In this document: positions 35,966 to 50,000 of the stretch, in pieces
How positions within the stretch are numbered: the stretch's first letter is position 1
How the letters are laid out: every line of letters begins with the position of its first letter
NCBI GenBank assembly: GCA_903813345.2
Contig: CAIIXF020000012.1
Coordinates: forward strand, 1,407,318-1,471,317
From: Owenia fusiformis
Lineage: Eukaryota; Annelida; Polychaeta; Sabellida; Oweniidae
Length of the DNA: 64,000 bases
Reading direction: 5' to 3'
Program-made: the position numbers and the translations under genes
Notes under the pieces: generated by a model
Database searches by the model: none
What the model was told of the DNA's origin: nothing
Seen by the model: the letters and a program-made list of their open reading frames with translations, nothing else

Positions 35966-37787
35966 AGAGCTCTACTCTAGACAATTATGGGATGTAGACT
36001 GTTCCAAACTCAAAGGACAACACATTGCGAAAGCTTTATAGGAAAAAAAAATTGAACGTGGTTCACAAGATGATTATAAAAAGGATAATTCAGGATAATA
36101 AAAAACAATTATGCAATAATTTGGAAAATAAGGAGTATATCATAAAAAGCCTAAAAATGGAAAATTGGAAAATACAAGATTTAGATGCAATGATATGTAC
36201 ATACACGCATACATATGTTAAACGTGTGTCCATATTCGCCTGCCAAATAGATATTATCAGCTTCCCGACTTAGAAAACCTTGCAATGTGTGAACTTAAAC
36301 ATCAGGGATGAATCTTCTGCTCGAACTGTTGCATTATGGGATATAGCCAAGAGGATTGTGGGAAATCCTGAAGATATTCTAATATCTTATAATTATATGA
36401 TTACTAAATTTTGACTTTACTTCTGTATTATTTCATACTGTACTGTTTGCTTCTTGACTTAACTTTTTATTTTTAATAGAATATTTGTATTTACCATGTA
36501 TGAATAGTCTGCTTCAAATGTTGCATTATGTATTTGAGTGAATCATGGGAAATCATGACTTTTGGATTTGTTGATAATATCAATGTATGGTATTTGCAAG
36601 TTGGTCAGTTATCAGATAGGAGCATACTTGTGTATATATTATTCTCATATACCATGTAATTACACAGTGGAAATATGAAGTTTATAGTACCCACTAGAGT
36701 CTTACTCTGACTTGAATGGTACCATGGTACTTCAATCCTTGTTTTAACCTATTCTGAGTGTGCCATTGTATTGTTATTGTTACAGATTATTTGGAACTTT
36801 TTCTGAAGATTCCATTTTATGTAACTATTATTTATAATTGGTAAATAACTCAACCAAAGATTCTTGCTTCATTAGGGCTTTGTATGAAATTATGCAAATT
36901 TATTTCATCGATTTTAGTACTTCTAATCTACAATTCAACATGTTGTATTTTTTACTTCTGCAACATTTTAGTTAACACAAAACTGTTTAGCAGTGGAAAT
37001 CTTTTTTTTTTGGTAGTGTTAAAGATATACCAGGATCATGTGATCAGTGTCTATTACGTTCACTGGCTTAACACGAAAACCTTCCTTTTTGTAACATACA
37101 GTGAGTTTATGTATATATGCTTTGATTTTGACTGATTATTAATGATTATCGTATGATCTGTATGTGTATATATAGTGAAAGATGTACAAAGTTATTGTTG
37201 TGATAGTTCATATTTAATAACGCCACGACATAGTAATAATAATATAATATAAATTATCACAAATGAATTAGAAGGTTGTATATTTCGCTAGAATTTCAAA
37301 GTTCTAGATTAGTTTTGAAATCCATCAATTCTTTCATAGCATGGTAGCAGCAATCAAAATGAAATCTGAAGTATACATGTACTTGTTGGTTGTGGTCCTT
37401 AAATTCTAAAAACTAAGGTGTCTCAAACATGTTTAAATGTGTCAAACATTTTGCACAGGTGTCTCAAAAAGGTTTAGTTGTAGGAATGGTAGCACACAGG
37501 GAATACTTAATGCATAATGGGATGGTCCTACCAAATATTGGTTATTATTTTATCAGCCATTGATTTAACATCAAGGTCTATTGGGTATATTTGTAAGACT
37601 TCTTGGATTAATAAATAAAAAGAGGAAAATCTAGTTATTTTATTAATCCATGTTGTCTGTGGTAATTGTTGTATGTTGTCAGCAAATCACTGCCGCACTA
37701 TTGTGCAATTCAGCCAAATTTGATAGATAGAGTTATACTTCATATGACTTGTAAATATGTATCACCAACAAGGCTTATGATGTCATA

Positions 37788-37870
37788 CAGTTGATTCACA
37801 ATTGATGATGTCATACAAACACGATTGATGATGTCATACAAACACGATTGATGATGTCATTCAAACCAGA
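37788..37870. repeat. 25-bp tandem repeat with TGATGTCA, 3 copies
   Basis: ATTGATGATGTCATACAAAC plus ACG occurs three times. Each unit contains TGATGTCA, the same 8-mer that is abundant upstream of the array genes at 57-64 kb. This may be coincidence. Confidence 0.85.
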
Positions 37871-39170
37871 TTATCCAGTGACCTCAACAATATTATCATT
37901 ATCAATTTTCATATGCTCTATTATATATTTTTGACCCAGTGTACCAGCCAGGAGAGCATTTACTATTTAGACATATGCATCTCTGATAGTGTGATATAGT
38001 AATGATTTTATGATTTTATCATCTATCAAGCGCCTTATATCGGCATTCATTTTAGTATTGACTGTGGATGTAATGCAATGCAAGTTAAAGCTTTAAGTAA
38101 AGATGGCGATACCGTTCTGTCATGGTAACTTGTAAAGAACCAACAGCTCCAGGCCCCTGTGAGTTGAAGATATGGTGTTCAGAAAATATTGCTCATGAGT
38201 TCATGTGCAATTATGGGTGAATTATGGGTGAAATATGGGTGAAATATGGGTGACTATGTATTCTATACAGTGTAGGAGTAGATCAAGTCCACATTTATAC
38301 TATCATTTTATAACTCAAACAGTGGTATAAGATTATACACTTTTAGATATCATGCTCTAGATGTTGTGGGCCTTTAGCTCACTTGTACATTTTTGAAACA
38401 TTGCCTATCATTTTTAATTGATTGTGGCCTAAATACGAATTCAAATGTATGATAGTTTCATATTGAAACAGCTATCTATAGATGATGTACTTTTTTCATT
38501 TCGTGATCTGTGAATTTCTGAGAATTTTAGATTCTGATGTTGTAAATGATCCTTAGAGATGTACATGTAGTGTGTTTACATGTAAGATACAGATTTAAAG
38601 GTATGAACATTTACACCCAATTTACATATTTTATATGTTATATGTATATTTACATTAAAATGTATATTGAGTTTAAATATACATATTTATATGTTATATG
38701 TAGATGTACATTCATTTGTTTGATATATATATTACATGCATGATGTATATTTACAAAGTTAATACATGTTTTTGATATATTAACAAGTGTAGAATATACA
38801 GTAAAACCTGTTCAAATGGAAGACCTTTGGTGACACTAAAAAGTGTTCCACTTGCGAAGTGTTCCACATACAGAGGTGTTCCATTTCAAGAGGTGTTCCA
38901 CTTACATGTCTTACTGCATACTTCACATACATTTACTGTACATATATGATTTATATGTATATTTATATATTGCATGTACTATATATACATATTTACCTTA
39001 AATGTGTATATTACATGAACCTTGAGATATATTTTCGATTCAATAATGTATGTTAGAACTCTGCATAGATGTATAATTCAACTTGATTGTAATAAACTCA
39101 GATGATGATTCATAATAAATATGTGTTTTAGACTTGATTCTTGTATATTTGCTATTTGCCTTTTCTGTCT

Positions 39171-39312
39171 ATGCCTGGGTCACATTTGCTCCGATCCGTC
39201 TGCCAGCGCCTGGCTGATTGAGTGTTTTGTTCAATATTGTATTCAATTTTGAACAAAATACTCAATCGGCCGGGCGCCGTAGTGAAATTCGGAGCAAATG
39301 TGACCAAGGCAT
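39171..39312. mobile_element. GTCACATTTG hairpin element, copy B
   Basis: ATGCCTGGGTCACATTTGCT is mirrored by AGCAAATGTGACCAAGGCAT. The inner arms GATTGAGTGTTTTGTTCAA and TTGAACAAAATACTCAATC pair as well. Same termini as 30013-30184 with a different interior. Confidence 0.85.
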
Positions 39313-41667
39313 TAACAAAGAAATCTCAGTCTATAAAATAAAGCTGTGATATATAAGTACTGACGCCTAAGACAAGACCAGTGGATTTTACATTTATTTA
39401 TTTATTTATTTGAGTCTCACTTTTATATCAGTGGCTCTCAAAGGTGTGTCATATATGTATTATGTATGGGACAGACTGACGATTCCACTATTCAAGCATG
39501 TAGTAAAATACCTGCTCCAAACGTTGATAACCATATTTTTAATACTTTTTGGTATTATGAAATCTAATGATGCACCTACCCTGCTTGGTTTGATCATTAG
39601 CATGATTTGGATAATAAGCAGTATGATCTGCTGTGCTCAATGTATATTGTATACAGTATACCAATTAATGTTGGCCAAATTTTGATTAGCCAGATCCACT
39701 GCTCGTTCATCCAGAACCATATGACCTTAAGAGGGGGATGGGGGGTCATCAGCACTCATTCTGATTTTCATGATTTTGTTTATCTTATAGCTAATATCAA
39801 TAGATTAGCATTGACTGAACAATTTCTTATCCTTTGCATTTTGGAGTTTGTTGCTCCTTAAGGTAGATCTTCTCCAGTGTAAGTCAGTGTAATGTAGAAA
39901 ATCTAGGCCTCAAATCCAAATACATTTTGCAGTTTCTCCAAAGGTCAGAGTAGAATAGAGCATGCGATGGGGCTCTATAAATAAAGTGACCTTCCATCCA
40001 TCAGTCTGGGCAAACCTGAAATTGACAAGTGCAATGATATATCTACATTTTGGGAATATGTTACATAATGAGTTGTATATTATTATATAAAGTGTCCCTT
40101 TATTTTCATGTTAAATCAAATAGATCACAAATATATCATCATTCACATCTGTGAAGCTTTTTAAAAGAAATATTAAGAATGAGGTAACTTTTGGAAATTA
40201 TCCATTCTGATTTTGGATAAAATATCTTGTTCATTGCGATTCAATTCACAACTCCTGTGAAGTCGAAACGTTTTGCCTGCCAATAATATTTGTATGAAAA
40301 TCCTGCTATGATCAACGTTGTGAATAGTCCAAAAACAATCATCCCAGTAGGACAGTGAATTGACCTACACAGATAGAATAAGGAGTTAATTTAACAGTGA
40401 CTGGATCATTTGAAAGTACATCATATTCATTTGGAGGCACATCATTTTTACCTAAAGGGGCCTAACTTCCTTAATTTGTGCAGAATTAGCATTATAAATC
40501 CAAATGGTCTGTTTCTTTCGCCATTTAAAGACTTATACCAAGCTTCTGCTCATATTTATAGAATTATATGAGAAAGTATTGATTCTTAGGATGTCACTAA
40601 AAGATTGGGTCCCCTTAAGGTAGTTGCACACTTTCACAAAACATTTAACATCAAAATAAGGGCGATGTCAGGTCAAAATATAATTACAATAATTTGATTT
40701 TGAACTCCATCAAATATCCAAATCAAAAGTTTAAAAAAAACATTTTCAAATATTGCTAAATAATAAACATCAAAATTTCCATCATGTGCATCTCCCTACA
40801 ATAATGTGAAAAAGATGTCAGACCATCATAAAGATGTTATGTCAAACCATTAATCATTAAGCATCATAGATGTCATACCTATAACTAAGCACCTCGTACT
40901 CGACCAGGGTTCTAACTGATTTTTACCATAAGGTGACAATAGGCTGTCATATATGTACAACTTATGCCACTTTAAAAAAAACTCCTGCAAATAGATCAAA
41001 TAAGGAAATTGATATTAGGGAGTTAGGAGCCCTACACAGGTATAACTAAGAGCTTTTCTTCTAACTAATACTGGAGGAGGGGGGAGGGGGGGGGGTAGTA
41101 GGAGTAAAAGTGGGGAATTACAACCTGATGCCTTCATCTAACACGGCCCTTTTGGAATTGTATTTTGGGATAAATACATGTATATGCCCCATCTAATTTA
41201 TATCTGTGTTTAACATCACTTTTCTTCTTCCAGTTCAAAGAACTGTAAGCATTACTTCTTAGGTAATCCTAGATATGAGGTTAGACTCCCATATTCCCAT
41301 TTTCAAAGAATAAGTTAGTTTGTTAATAATTGTACAGATATAACATATGGAAAAATTTTTGACATAGAAAAATACATGTACCAATTCACTCAGAATTAAC
41401 CAATTTCATTTGAATGCATTCAAACAAAACATATGCCTTGTCAATGTATTCATGTGTTGTATCAATATGTTCATTCAAACTTATTTTGTATTTCAAAATA
41501 AAATTGAAGGTTCCAGCTTTATTTTCTATTGAGCTTTATATACCTAAAAGCCCAATTTGTCCTTGAATGAGGACTCCAATCTGATTTATAAGGATGCTAT
41601 TTGAGCCCTGGTTTTCAGTTCCATTGGTTTGTCAATTTGTTTATAGAGCAGAAATAGTTACACCTTC

Positions 41668-41750
41668 TATTGTATTGTATTATTGTATTGTATTGTAATG
41701 TATTGCATTGTATTGTAATGTATTGTATTATATTGTACTGCATTAGTTAA
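41668..41750. repeat. (TGTAT)n microsatellite
   Basis: Imperfect pentanucleotide array of TGTAT with TGCAT, TGTAA and TATTA variants. Confidence 0.9.
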
Positions 41751-41770
41751 GACTCAATTTTACAGTAAGT

Positions 41771-42169
41771 TAGAGTCCATTTCACTGCTTCATTTCGTCA
41801 GTAGAACGGCAAAAATAAGAAATTGGGAGACCATTGTCCAATAATATATGGAAAAGTACATTCATAATGTACATGAATGACATTTGTATATCTTGGATTG
41901 CTTCTAGTTTGGCTTATAAAGTGTGCGGCCTCTTATATTTAGATGTTTCTCTGCCATGTTATTTTCAATAAGATTAACATGGCTGAAATTCTTCAAATTA
42001 CAAGAGGGCACAGGCTTATTGCACAAAAAACTAAAAAATCTGAAATATACAAATGTCATTCATACATGTACATTATGAATATACTTTTCCATATATTATT
42101 GCACAATGGTCTCCCAATTTCTTATTTTTGCCGTTCTACTGACGAAATGAAGCAGTGAAATGGACTCTA
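41771..42169. mobile_element. Inverted-repeat element with about 120-bp arms
   Basis: TAGAGTCCATTTCACTGCTT at 41771 is mirrored by AAGCAGTGAAATGGACTCTA ending at 42169. The arms stay complementary through the TTCGTCAGTAGAACGGC, AAGAAATTGGGAGACCATTG and ACATTCATAATGTACATGAA blocks. The unique centre is about 41895-42045. Open frame 41943-42158 is the right arm and not a gene. Confidence 0.88.
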
Positions 42170-42302
42170 GTAAAGGTAATTCAATTCCCTATCCACTGGT
42201 ATATAACATAACATGAGAAAAGTTCACTAGCCCAACCTGTACTAGAAATGCATTAATGGAACAGCTAGCATCCTTATAGGCGCTGTCTCACCATGCGCTC
42301 GT

Positions 42303-42614
42303 ACTAATAGTACAATAACGTCATTTCTAAGGGTAATATAGTGAAATATTTCACTATATTGCTCGCAGAAATAACGTTATTAGTATTATTACCACCGTTA
42401 ACGACCAGAACTGAAACAGCAAGAAAATCTTATGCATTGAACGATATCTAATTTCCTGGGGAAAATTGCCGGTCCAGAATATATTCTAGACCGGTCCATA
42501 TGGACCACCACTATGACATCAAACATTTCTCAGGTCGATTTAGTAAAATGAATGCCTTCTAAACTAGCACTAAAACCCCTAGAACTGGCCCGGCAAGGTG
42601 GTAATAATAGTAAA
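42303..42614. mobile_element. Hairpin joined to a GGTGGTAATAATA inverted-repeat element
   Basis: 42303-42385 is an imperfect palindrome (CTAAGGGTAATATAGTGAAA facing TTTCACTATATTGCTCGCAG). It overlaps TATTATTACCACC (about 42379), which is repeated in inverse as GGTGGTAATAATAGTA ending near 42614. Within are three GGACC/CCGGTCC motifs similar to those in the foldback element at 49233-50160. Confidence 0.6.
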
Positions 42615-43189
42615 CACACTCAGTAAAAATTGAGATATATTGATTGGGCCACTCTGTAGTACCAGTTCCTAGCCAAGTTATGGATTGAACTTTCATTCAC
42701 TAAACAGCACATACTGGCAAGCGGCATGAAGGTAAGTAACATGTTCATGTATAAGCATTTATATATATGTTCAGAATTTAATATATAGTAAGTAGACATA
42801 TACACATGCACAAGAAACTTGCATATTGCAATAGACTCGGGTTCATCAGTCTGGATTCAATTAAAATTTACATGGATGAAAGTTATCTTGGAATAATAAT
42901 TTTTTAAGTCATAAAAATAATTCGACTTTTCCCTTCTTAAAAAATCAAGTTTCAATCTGTTAATCTAGAGAATTTAAATCAATCTGTCAAGCACATTGAT
43001 TTAAAGGTGTCAACATTTACATTAAAAAGGTTAAAAGTCATGCCTGTATATATAATCGCCAATGTTTATAATAAATATAAGATAAGGTAATACAAAATAT
43101 GATTTATCCAGGGAGGGGCAGTTGTTGAAAATAACTTCAATGCAATATAGATCTTTCACCAATTGCTTTGAAAATCACATTTATTTCAT

Positions 43190-43270
43190 TCTGATACTCA
43201 TAGCATCTTTCTGTTTAACCTGAAAATCTCAGGGTGAGAAAAAATGAGATCTCATGGTTTATCATGATAC
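43190..43270. repeat. Dispersed repeat shared with 10826-10905
   Basis: CATTCTGATACTCATAGCAT, CTTTCTGTTT(A/C)ACCTGA and ATGAGAT(C/G)TCATGGT(T/A)TATC are shared in the same order and orientation with 10826-10905. Nature unknown. Confidence 0.75.
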
Positions 43271-44882
43271 ATTTATTTCTTTTTGATGCACTTGATTTGC
43301 ATGTATAAAACAGAATAGATCTGATGTGAGTGAGAGTGAAACTGACCATATTGAAAACATCTTCATGAGGCTCATTGCAATAGTGACCAGTCACTAGTAA
43401 TGCTTAACACTGAGCCACAAAATTTAACTGTTGCCAACTGATAGTTGTCTTGCTGTTCAAATTATCTGAGGTTAGGGAGAGCAAAATAATTAACTTGGCT
43501 AATTACATATTTGTAGGGGAGGGGTGGGCATTAATGAAAGGGAGGGGAGGCAGTTATGCTTTCAGATGAGGCACTCTACAATATTGGATTGCATTAACCT
43601 GAATCCATTCATAAAAACTATTTAAAATGAGAAAAAAATGTTTTTATACTGTTTAAGTGCTTGTATGAACAAAAATGTCTGCATGGCCACATATTATGCA
43701 TAATTCAGAAACCCTATAGAAATAAGGTTTCTATATTATGGATTAACAATTGTTGAGGCTGATGTTACTATTAAAGGTATGTTTCTTCAGGTAAATGTCA
43801 GATAAAAAAAGAAAACAGAAAAATAGTATTCATTTTTAAAAACAAACCATAAACACAATGTGGCCTGAATTTGAAATGGTCTCTTTAATACCAGCATACT
43901 ACTTCCATTCATACATAATAACATATAATAATACATGTACTACATGTGTAATAAAGGAATGCATTGAGTTATTTATCATTTAATTGGAGTGAATAAATTT
44001 ATTATCTATTATATAATTGTACTTATGTTACAAGAAGTATATGACATGTGTATAATATGTAACATGATGGGAGATGTTTATTACTATGCAGTTATACATA
44101 CATTCAAGCACATGCTTACATTAAAGGGGCAACAAGGACTGTAGAGAAATTTCGAAAATTAAAATTTTTTCTGAGCTATCAGGTCAATATTTGACTTAAC
44201 ATCTTCTTTGACATACCTATTTTCTTAAAATGTATGGATTAACTACCAATTTCAGCATTAAGAAGTGTAAATTCAGTTTAAAGCTTCTATAAAGGGAGTC
44301 CCACTTATAGATTTTGAAGGACCACGTTTCAAGAGGAATATCAGCTCAAATAATATTCATCCAGGGGGTTTCTTTGTAGATAATAAAAATATATGTTAGT
44401 CTGAATGAAATATCCAAACTTAAATATATTTTGACACTGGTCGATGATCGTTGAATGCCCCCCCCCCCTGCACTAATTGTACACTGTAGTTTTGACAAAA
44501 TTTAATTTAATTTTGTTCGCTTAAATTATATATATATGACCTATAGTCTACTAGCACCTTCTGGTACTTTTTGAATAGTAAGACAAATCTCTCAAAATCA
44601 AATGATATCCCCTAAAATATTTTATGAACATAAAGTAGTATGTACTGTGGTAAAAGTAATGTAGTCATATGTTAAAGTGGTAGTTAGTAAGGCTCTTTTA
44701 ATCTAAGATTTCAAAAATTGGAAGATTCAGAAAAGACTTAAAAAGGTCTAACCAGGGACGTTTTTGGATAACAAGGCAAGTATACTGAGAAATAGATTTC
44801 TGATAAATAACTGATGGTCTGGTGCGGTTATTAGACACTGGTGTGATCTTTGTTTATCTGATTGATTATTGCTTCCAATTTG

Positions 44883-45078
44883 AAATACTGGTATGGGGTC
44901 CATTTCTAAAATATCATTGATCACCATTTCTAATATACTGGTATAGGGTCCATTTCTAAAAATACCATTGATAAAATTATAATACTGGTAAGGGGTCCAT
45001 TTCTAAAAATACCATTGATCACAATTTATAATACTGGTAAGGGGTCTGTTTCTAAAAATATCACTGGTCACAATTACC
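44883..45078. repeat. About 48-bp tandem repeat, 4 copies
   Basis: AATACTGGTAAGGGGTCCAT plus TTCTAAAAATACCATTGATC plus ACAATTT, starting at 44883, 44934, 44981 and 45030. No open frame. Confidence 0.9.
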
Positions 45079-45628
45079 CAGATGCAAGTAGGTAGTTACC
45101 ATTTCATCAGCAGGTGGCTAATAACATGGCAGGGTATTAAAATGTTTCCTTAAAATTGAATATTCATCAGTTCAAGTTGTTGATTTTTTATATTACCTTT
45201 GTGTATCTAAAAGTTATACAAATTAAAATATGTCCAATAAAAGAAAATATTATCTGTCCAATACAAGAAAAGATGTTTCACTTTTTGTGATTTCATAACA
45301 TGGGGTCTATGGGGAATCTCCCCGACCTTGAAGTCACATTTCCAAAAAAAAATTAAATTTTCAAAGTTGATAAACACTTTTTAAAAACACATTTCTCTAC
45401 AATTTTACATGTAGATTACAAATATGATATCACTTTGACTGAATTTGGAATTCAAGATTATTTCAACTCGCATCTAGTCTATTCATGAACTTACGTTGAG
45501 CAGCGTAACCCTTTCAATCATTCATTTTTAAACTAGTACTAGGCTTTGGATGAAAAAAATCAAAATTTAACAAATATTGAAATGCAGAAATACCATTGAA
45601 CATGGGAAATGTATAATTGTGGAGAATT

Positions 45629-45856
45629 TACACTCCCTTCCATAAGTTTGGCAATACACTTCCCTCCAAAAGTTTGGCAACTGGAACTTTTCATTGGGTA
45701 GCATATCAAACATCGTCAATGTTTGAATCTAAATTGTTCCTCAATAGTTTGGATTTATGAAAAGTTTTACGGATTTTACTTAATCACCAAACAAACTGCA
45801 ATTGATAAAGGATCCAAAGGGGAGTTGCAGATGCCAAACTTTTGGAGGGGAGTGTA
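45629..45856. mobile_element. Tc1/mariner-like miniature element (second copy)
   Basis: Left TACACTCCCTTCCATAAG ... GTTTGGCAACTGGAA; right GATGCCAAACTTTTGGAGGG plus GAGTGTA. It has an extra partial copy of the left end (ACACTTCCCTCCAAAAGTTT). Same family as 15557-15765. Confidence 0.75.
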
Positions 45857-46926
45857 CATTAAAATATGTCTCTCATTATCCAACATCTTAGTTGTGGATA
45901 ATTTGTCTCTAATTGATAATTTCCATATAGAATGGTATACATCCTGAAATGATGATGACCTACTTACATAATAATTAAATGCAGGGTATACACCCTTTAA
46001 TAATGAACCACTATAATCAATATATATGTCATACATTGAACATTTGGATATAATTAAAATTGCATGGCCACTTTAATAATAATCAATTTTGAATGTAGAT
46101 GTTGGTATAGGTTCCTTATGTTAGCAATTATACAAATATAATATATTACATAACATAAAGGGCGCATCTGTGCATTGTCTAATTATTAAAATATAAGACA
46201 GAGGAGGTTGACATTTCCCACAATTCTTTCCATTGATTGAATAAATATTAAGAGTTGATTGGTCCCTGTCTTATTTACTTATGTCATATGAGAGAATTTG
46301 AGATTGAAATATTTAATTTCTTTCAAGAGAGCGGTTTGAAGGGAAGAGACATACATTTCATCATAAGGATTATTAAATATATAAACAGTAAGTTTTTTAG
46401 CCTCAATATTCTTATTTGACACAAAAATTAGACATATTAGATATACATAAACAGTTATGATTTTGATGGTACGCTAACACATTATATATTAGGAGATGGT
46501 CATTTAAGAAAGTCAAAAATGAAAGCTTCTTGTGAAAAAATTCTTAATTTTGCATTTTGCACCTTACTACTCTCTTCATAATAAATCTAGGGGTAGAAAA
46601 ATGACTAGGTGACCAGATTTTCATCTTTTTCTCAATTTTACACCAAAATGGTAAAAATTGTTACAATGTAAGAAATCCTGATATATTACATGTACATGTT
46701 AATGAAATAAAATAAAGGCCAGGGAGAATTTGGGATGATCAAGCAACACACATAAAGTTATAATTATGCTTTTTATGACACTTATAAATGTTAAGGAGGA
46801 CAAAATGGGACAAGTTTGGTTCTTGCACATGTAAAAGGCCAACTATATCAGTCTACCTTCAGTTTAGGCAAATGTACTTCGAGTTCAACAATCACTAGTC
46901 TAATATCTTTCTCTTCTATATTGCAG

Positions 46927-47008
46927 ATGGACACTAAATATGCACTAGGATCTCTGGTACTGATATGTGCAGTAGCCATAGCAACTACACAGGATAACAA
47001 ACCAAAAG
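46927..47008 (+). CDS. Ig gene 2, exon 1: signal peptide
   Basis: Encodes MDTKYALGSLVLICAVAIAT, then TQDNKPK; donor AAAG|GTAAAT. A leader of normal length. The preceding TTGCAG could be the 3' end of an intron in the 5' UTR. Confidence 0.75.
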
Positions 47009-50000
47009 GTAAATGACATGTATACTAAATGATCATTACCATAGTGATGGTGAATGATAAAGGTGTTCACAATGTAAATGGCATGAGTGGCATTGAGCTG
47101 AGAGGTATATAATTGTGGCATCACAAAGCCTTCCCAAACCAACCAGCCAACATCCTTAATAACATTCTAAATAACAGTATGTGAAAGGAACCGTATTTAC
47201 ATCTTCTTAACATTCAACGACTCTTGAAGTTGAAATCAATAACTAGAGGTAAATATTACTTCCGAATGTAATCCATTTTAGGTGATGGTATAACTATTGG
47301 AATTGCAAGACATTTAATTGATTGATCGACTATTTAACCTTGCATGATAATGAAGTTAGGAATCTTGATATGTTTGAATTCAAGAAGTAATACATTGATA
47401 TGAACTGAATCAAGGCATGGTCTGTTATTACATACTATTTAGCACACTGTAAATTAACCATTTGAAAACAATGTAAGGTTTATAAGAAAATAATAGTGAA
47501 AATCTACATTCTAATCACTGATTGTGCTCGTTGTTTAGCTGATTGTGTTAGTGATTAATTGTGCTAGTAACTGTTTATTATCATTACTGGTTGAGCTACT
47601 CACTGGTTGTCCCAGCCATTTCACACACTGTGTAGTTAAGTGATTGTGTGAATTGCTTGTTGTGCTTGTCACTGGTTGTATAGTCACATATTGTGTAGGT
47701 GCCTGATTGTGCTAGTGACTGTACTAATAACTCATTGTGCTATTGACTGATTGTGCTAGTCACTGGTTGTGCTACCCATGTCACATATTGTACAGGGCAT
47801 GAATTGTGCTAGGAATAATTGCGCTAGTCACTGGTTGTAATTTTGATTTGAAAATGCACCATACAGATAAGTTGTGATTTAGGTGGGCCTAATGGGATCA
47901 TTTTGGGATGTGGACTTTAAATCAGTATATAAAACTGCACAGTCTCTAAAGCCTTTATAATATAGATTATTCATTCCTGAAACCAGTCCATATAAATTAC
48001 ATGCTGTACTCTATTTCAGAGGGCCCCCCTCAGATCAATTGCCAACCCGCAAAGTTCCCCAACTACCATAAGGAAGCCAACATTACATGTCATGTGTACG
48101 CCTACCCATTCTTGGATGACATGATGTGGCAATTCACCTCAAAGAGTGGACACCTGGAAAATGTAACAATGGATAACCCTAATGGAAAATTCCGTCTGGA
48201 GCACAGAGTGAGTATAATTTACTTTTGTCAGAGGGATGGGTGGGTACAATGGATAACCCTAATGGAAAATTCCGTCTGGAGCACAGAGTGAGTATAATTT
48301 ACTTTTGTCAGAGGGGTGGGTGGGTACAATGGATAACCCTAATGGAAAATTCCGTCTGGAGCACAGAGTGAGTATAATTTACTTTTGTCAGAGGGGTGGG
48401 TGGGTACAATGGATAACCCTAATGGAAAATTCCGTCTGGAGCACAGAGTGAGTATAATTTACTTTTGCCAGAGGGGTGGGTGGGTACAATGGATAACCCT
48501 CATGGAAAATTCCGTCTGGAGCACAGAGTGAGTATAATTTACTTTTGCCAGAGGGGTGGGTGGGTACAATGGATAACCCTAATGGAAAATTCCGTCTGGA
48601 GCACAGAGTGAGTATAATTTACTTTTGTCAGAGAGGTGGGTGGGTACAATGGATAGCCCTTATGGTAAATTCTGTCTGGAGCACAGAGTGAGTATGATTT
48701 ACTTTTGCCAGAGGGGTGGGTGGGTACAATGGATAACCCTAATGGAAAATTCCGTCTGGAGCTTAGAGTGAGTATAATTTACTTTTGCCAGAGGGGTGGG
48801 TGGGTACAATGGATAGCCCAAATGGAAAATTCCAACTGGAGCATAGAGTGAGTTACTGTCACCATATGGTACACTTAAAATATCTAATGGAAAATTATGT
48901 CTGGTTGGGTATAATGGGTAGCCCCTGGTAGAAAATTCTTTCTGGGTACAAATGGCTCTATGCAAGTCCTGACTTACTTTTCTTTTTTGGTTAAATTATA
49001 ACCCCCCCCCCTCCCACATGAAAATCATTTGAAATTAAAGCTAATTTTACAGTCCAAAAATTGGATTACCTTTTTAATACTAATAAATTTGGACAGGTCT
49101 GCATCTTAAACTTTAATAACTTTTAAATTTGAATAGGAAACACTGACAAACCTTTTGAAAAGATTGCTTTATCATTGTACGCTCTCGATTCTTTGCTACT
49201 ACTTTCATACAAATAGCTTTTTGCTTACATCTTCACCCTTGGTATACGCAGCTAACGAAAATTGACCGGTACGGGTCAAAAGCTGGACCGGTACGGGTTA
49301 ACGGTTTTATTTGAATTTAAAATAGCCATAACTTGCTCAATATTGACTTCCTCGTGTCTAATTTGAAATATATGATGCCTCCCGACGCTTTTAAGTACCC
49401 CAATTTTTTACAGATTTTTAAACGAACCAAAACTCTCTAAATGCGCATTTATGCTCTTTTCTCTCGAGAACGACTGTCTCATTTTCACGATAACTTTTAT
49501 TTGGTACTTCTAATATATAAGATCTATTTTCCCCATCAAGGTATGATGTAAATGAAATGCTATTTACATCTTGTAAGTTTCAATGACGCGCGTTTGATTT
49601 TATAAAAAATGCCAAACTTTGTGACAAAGAATTTCACCAGCTATTGCCCCGAACCGGTCCATCTTCTCGCTACAAGCAGATTGCCCCGAACCGGTCCGTC
49701 TTCATGCTACAAGCAGATTGCTCCGAACCGGTCCGTCTTCTCGCTGCAAGCAGGATGAAATTCTTTGTCACAAAGTTTGCCATTTTTTATAAAATCAAAC
49801 GCGCGTCATTCAAACTAACAAGATGTAAATAGCATGTCATTTACATCATACCTTGATGGGGAAAAATAGATCTTATATGTTAGAAGTACTAAATAAAAGT
49901 TATCGTGAAAATGAGACAGTCGTTCTCGAGAGAAAAGAGCATAAATGCGCATTTAGAGAGTTTTGGTCTGTTTAAAAATCTGTAAAAAATTGGGGTACTT

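Larger units (their letters stand above)
35966..46926. other. Region between the two Ig genes
   Basis: No further exon is supported on either strand. It contains the 3' UTR of Ig gene 1 (AATAAA at 36097-36102 and 37612 are possible polyadenylation signals) and TGATGATGTCAT repeats (37788-37870). It also holds an ATTATGGGTGA repeat (38213-38255), (TGTAT)n (41668-41750), five inverted-repeat elements, a 48-bp tandem repeat (44883-45078) and a poly-G run (about 41074-41094). Confidence 0.5.

Noticed and set aside
39410-39685. 91-residue hydrophobic open frame that could be a small membrane protein
   Set aside because: No ATG in good context at its start, no splice support, no recognisable motif; AT-rich sequence gives hydrophobic reading by chance.
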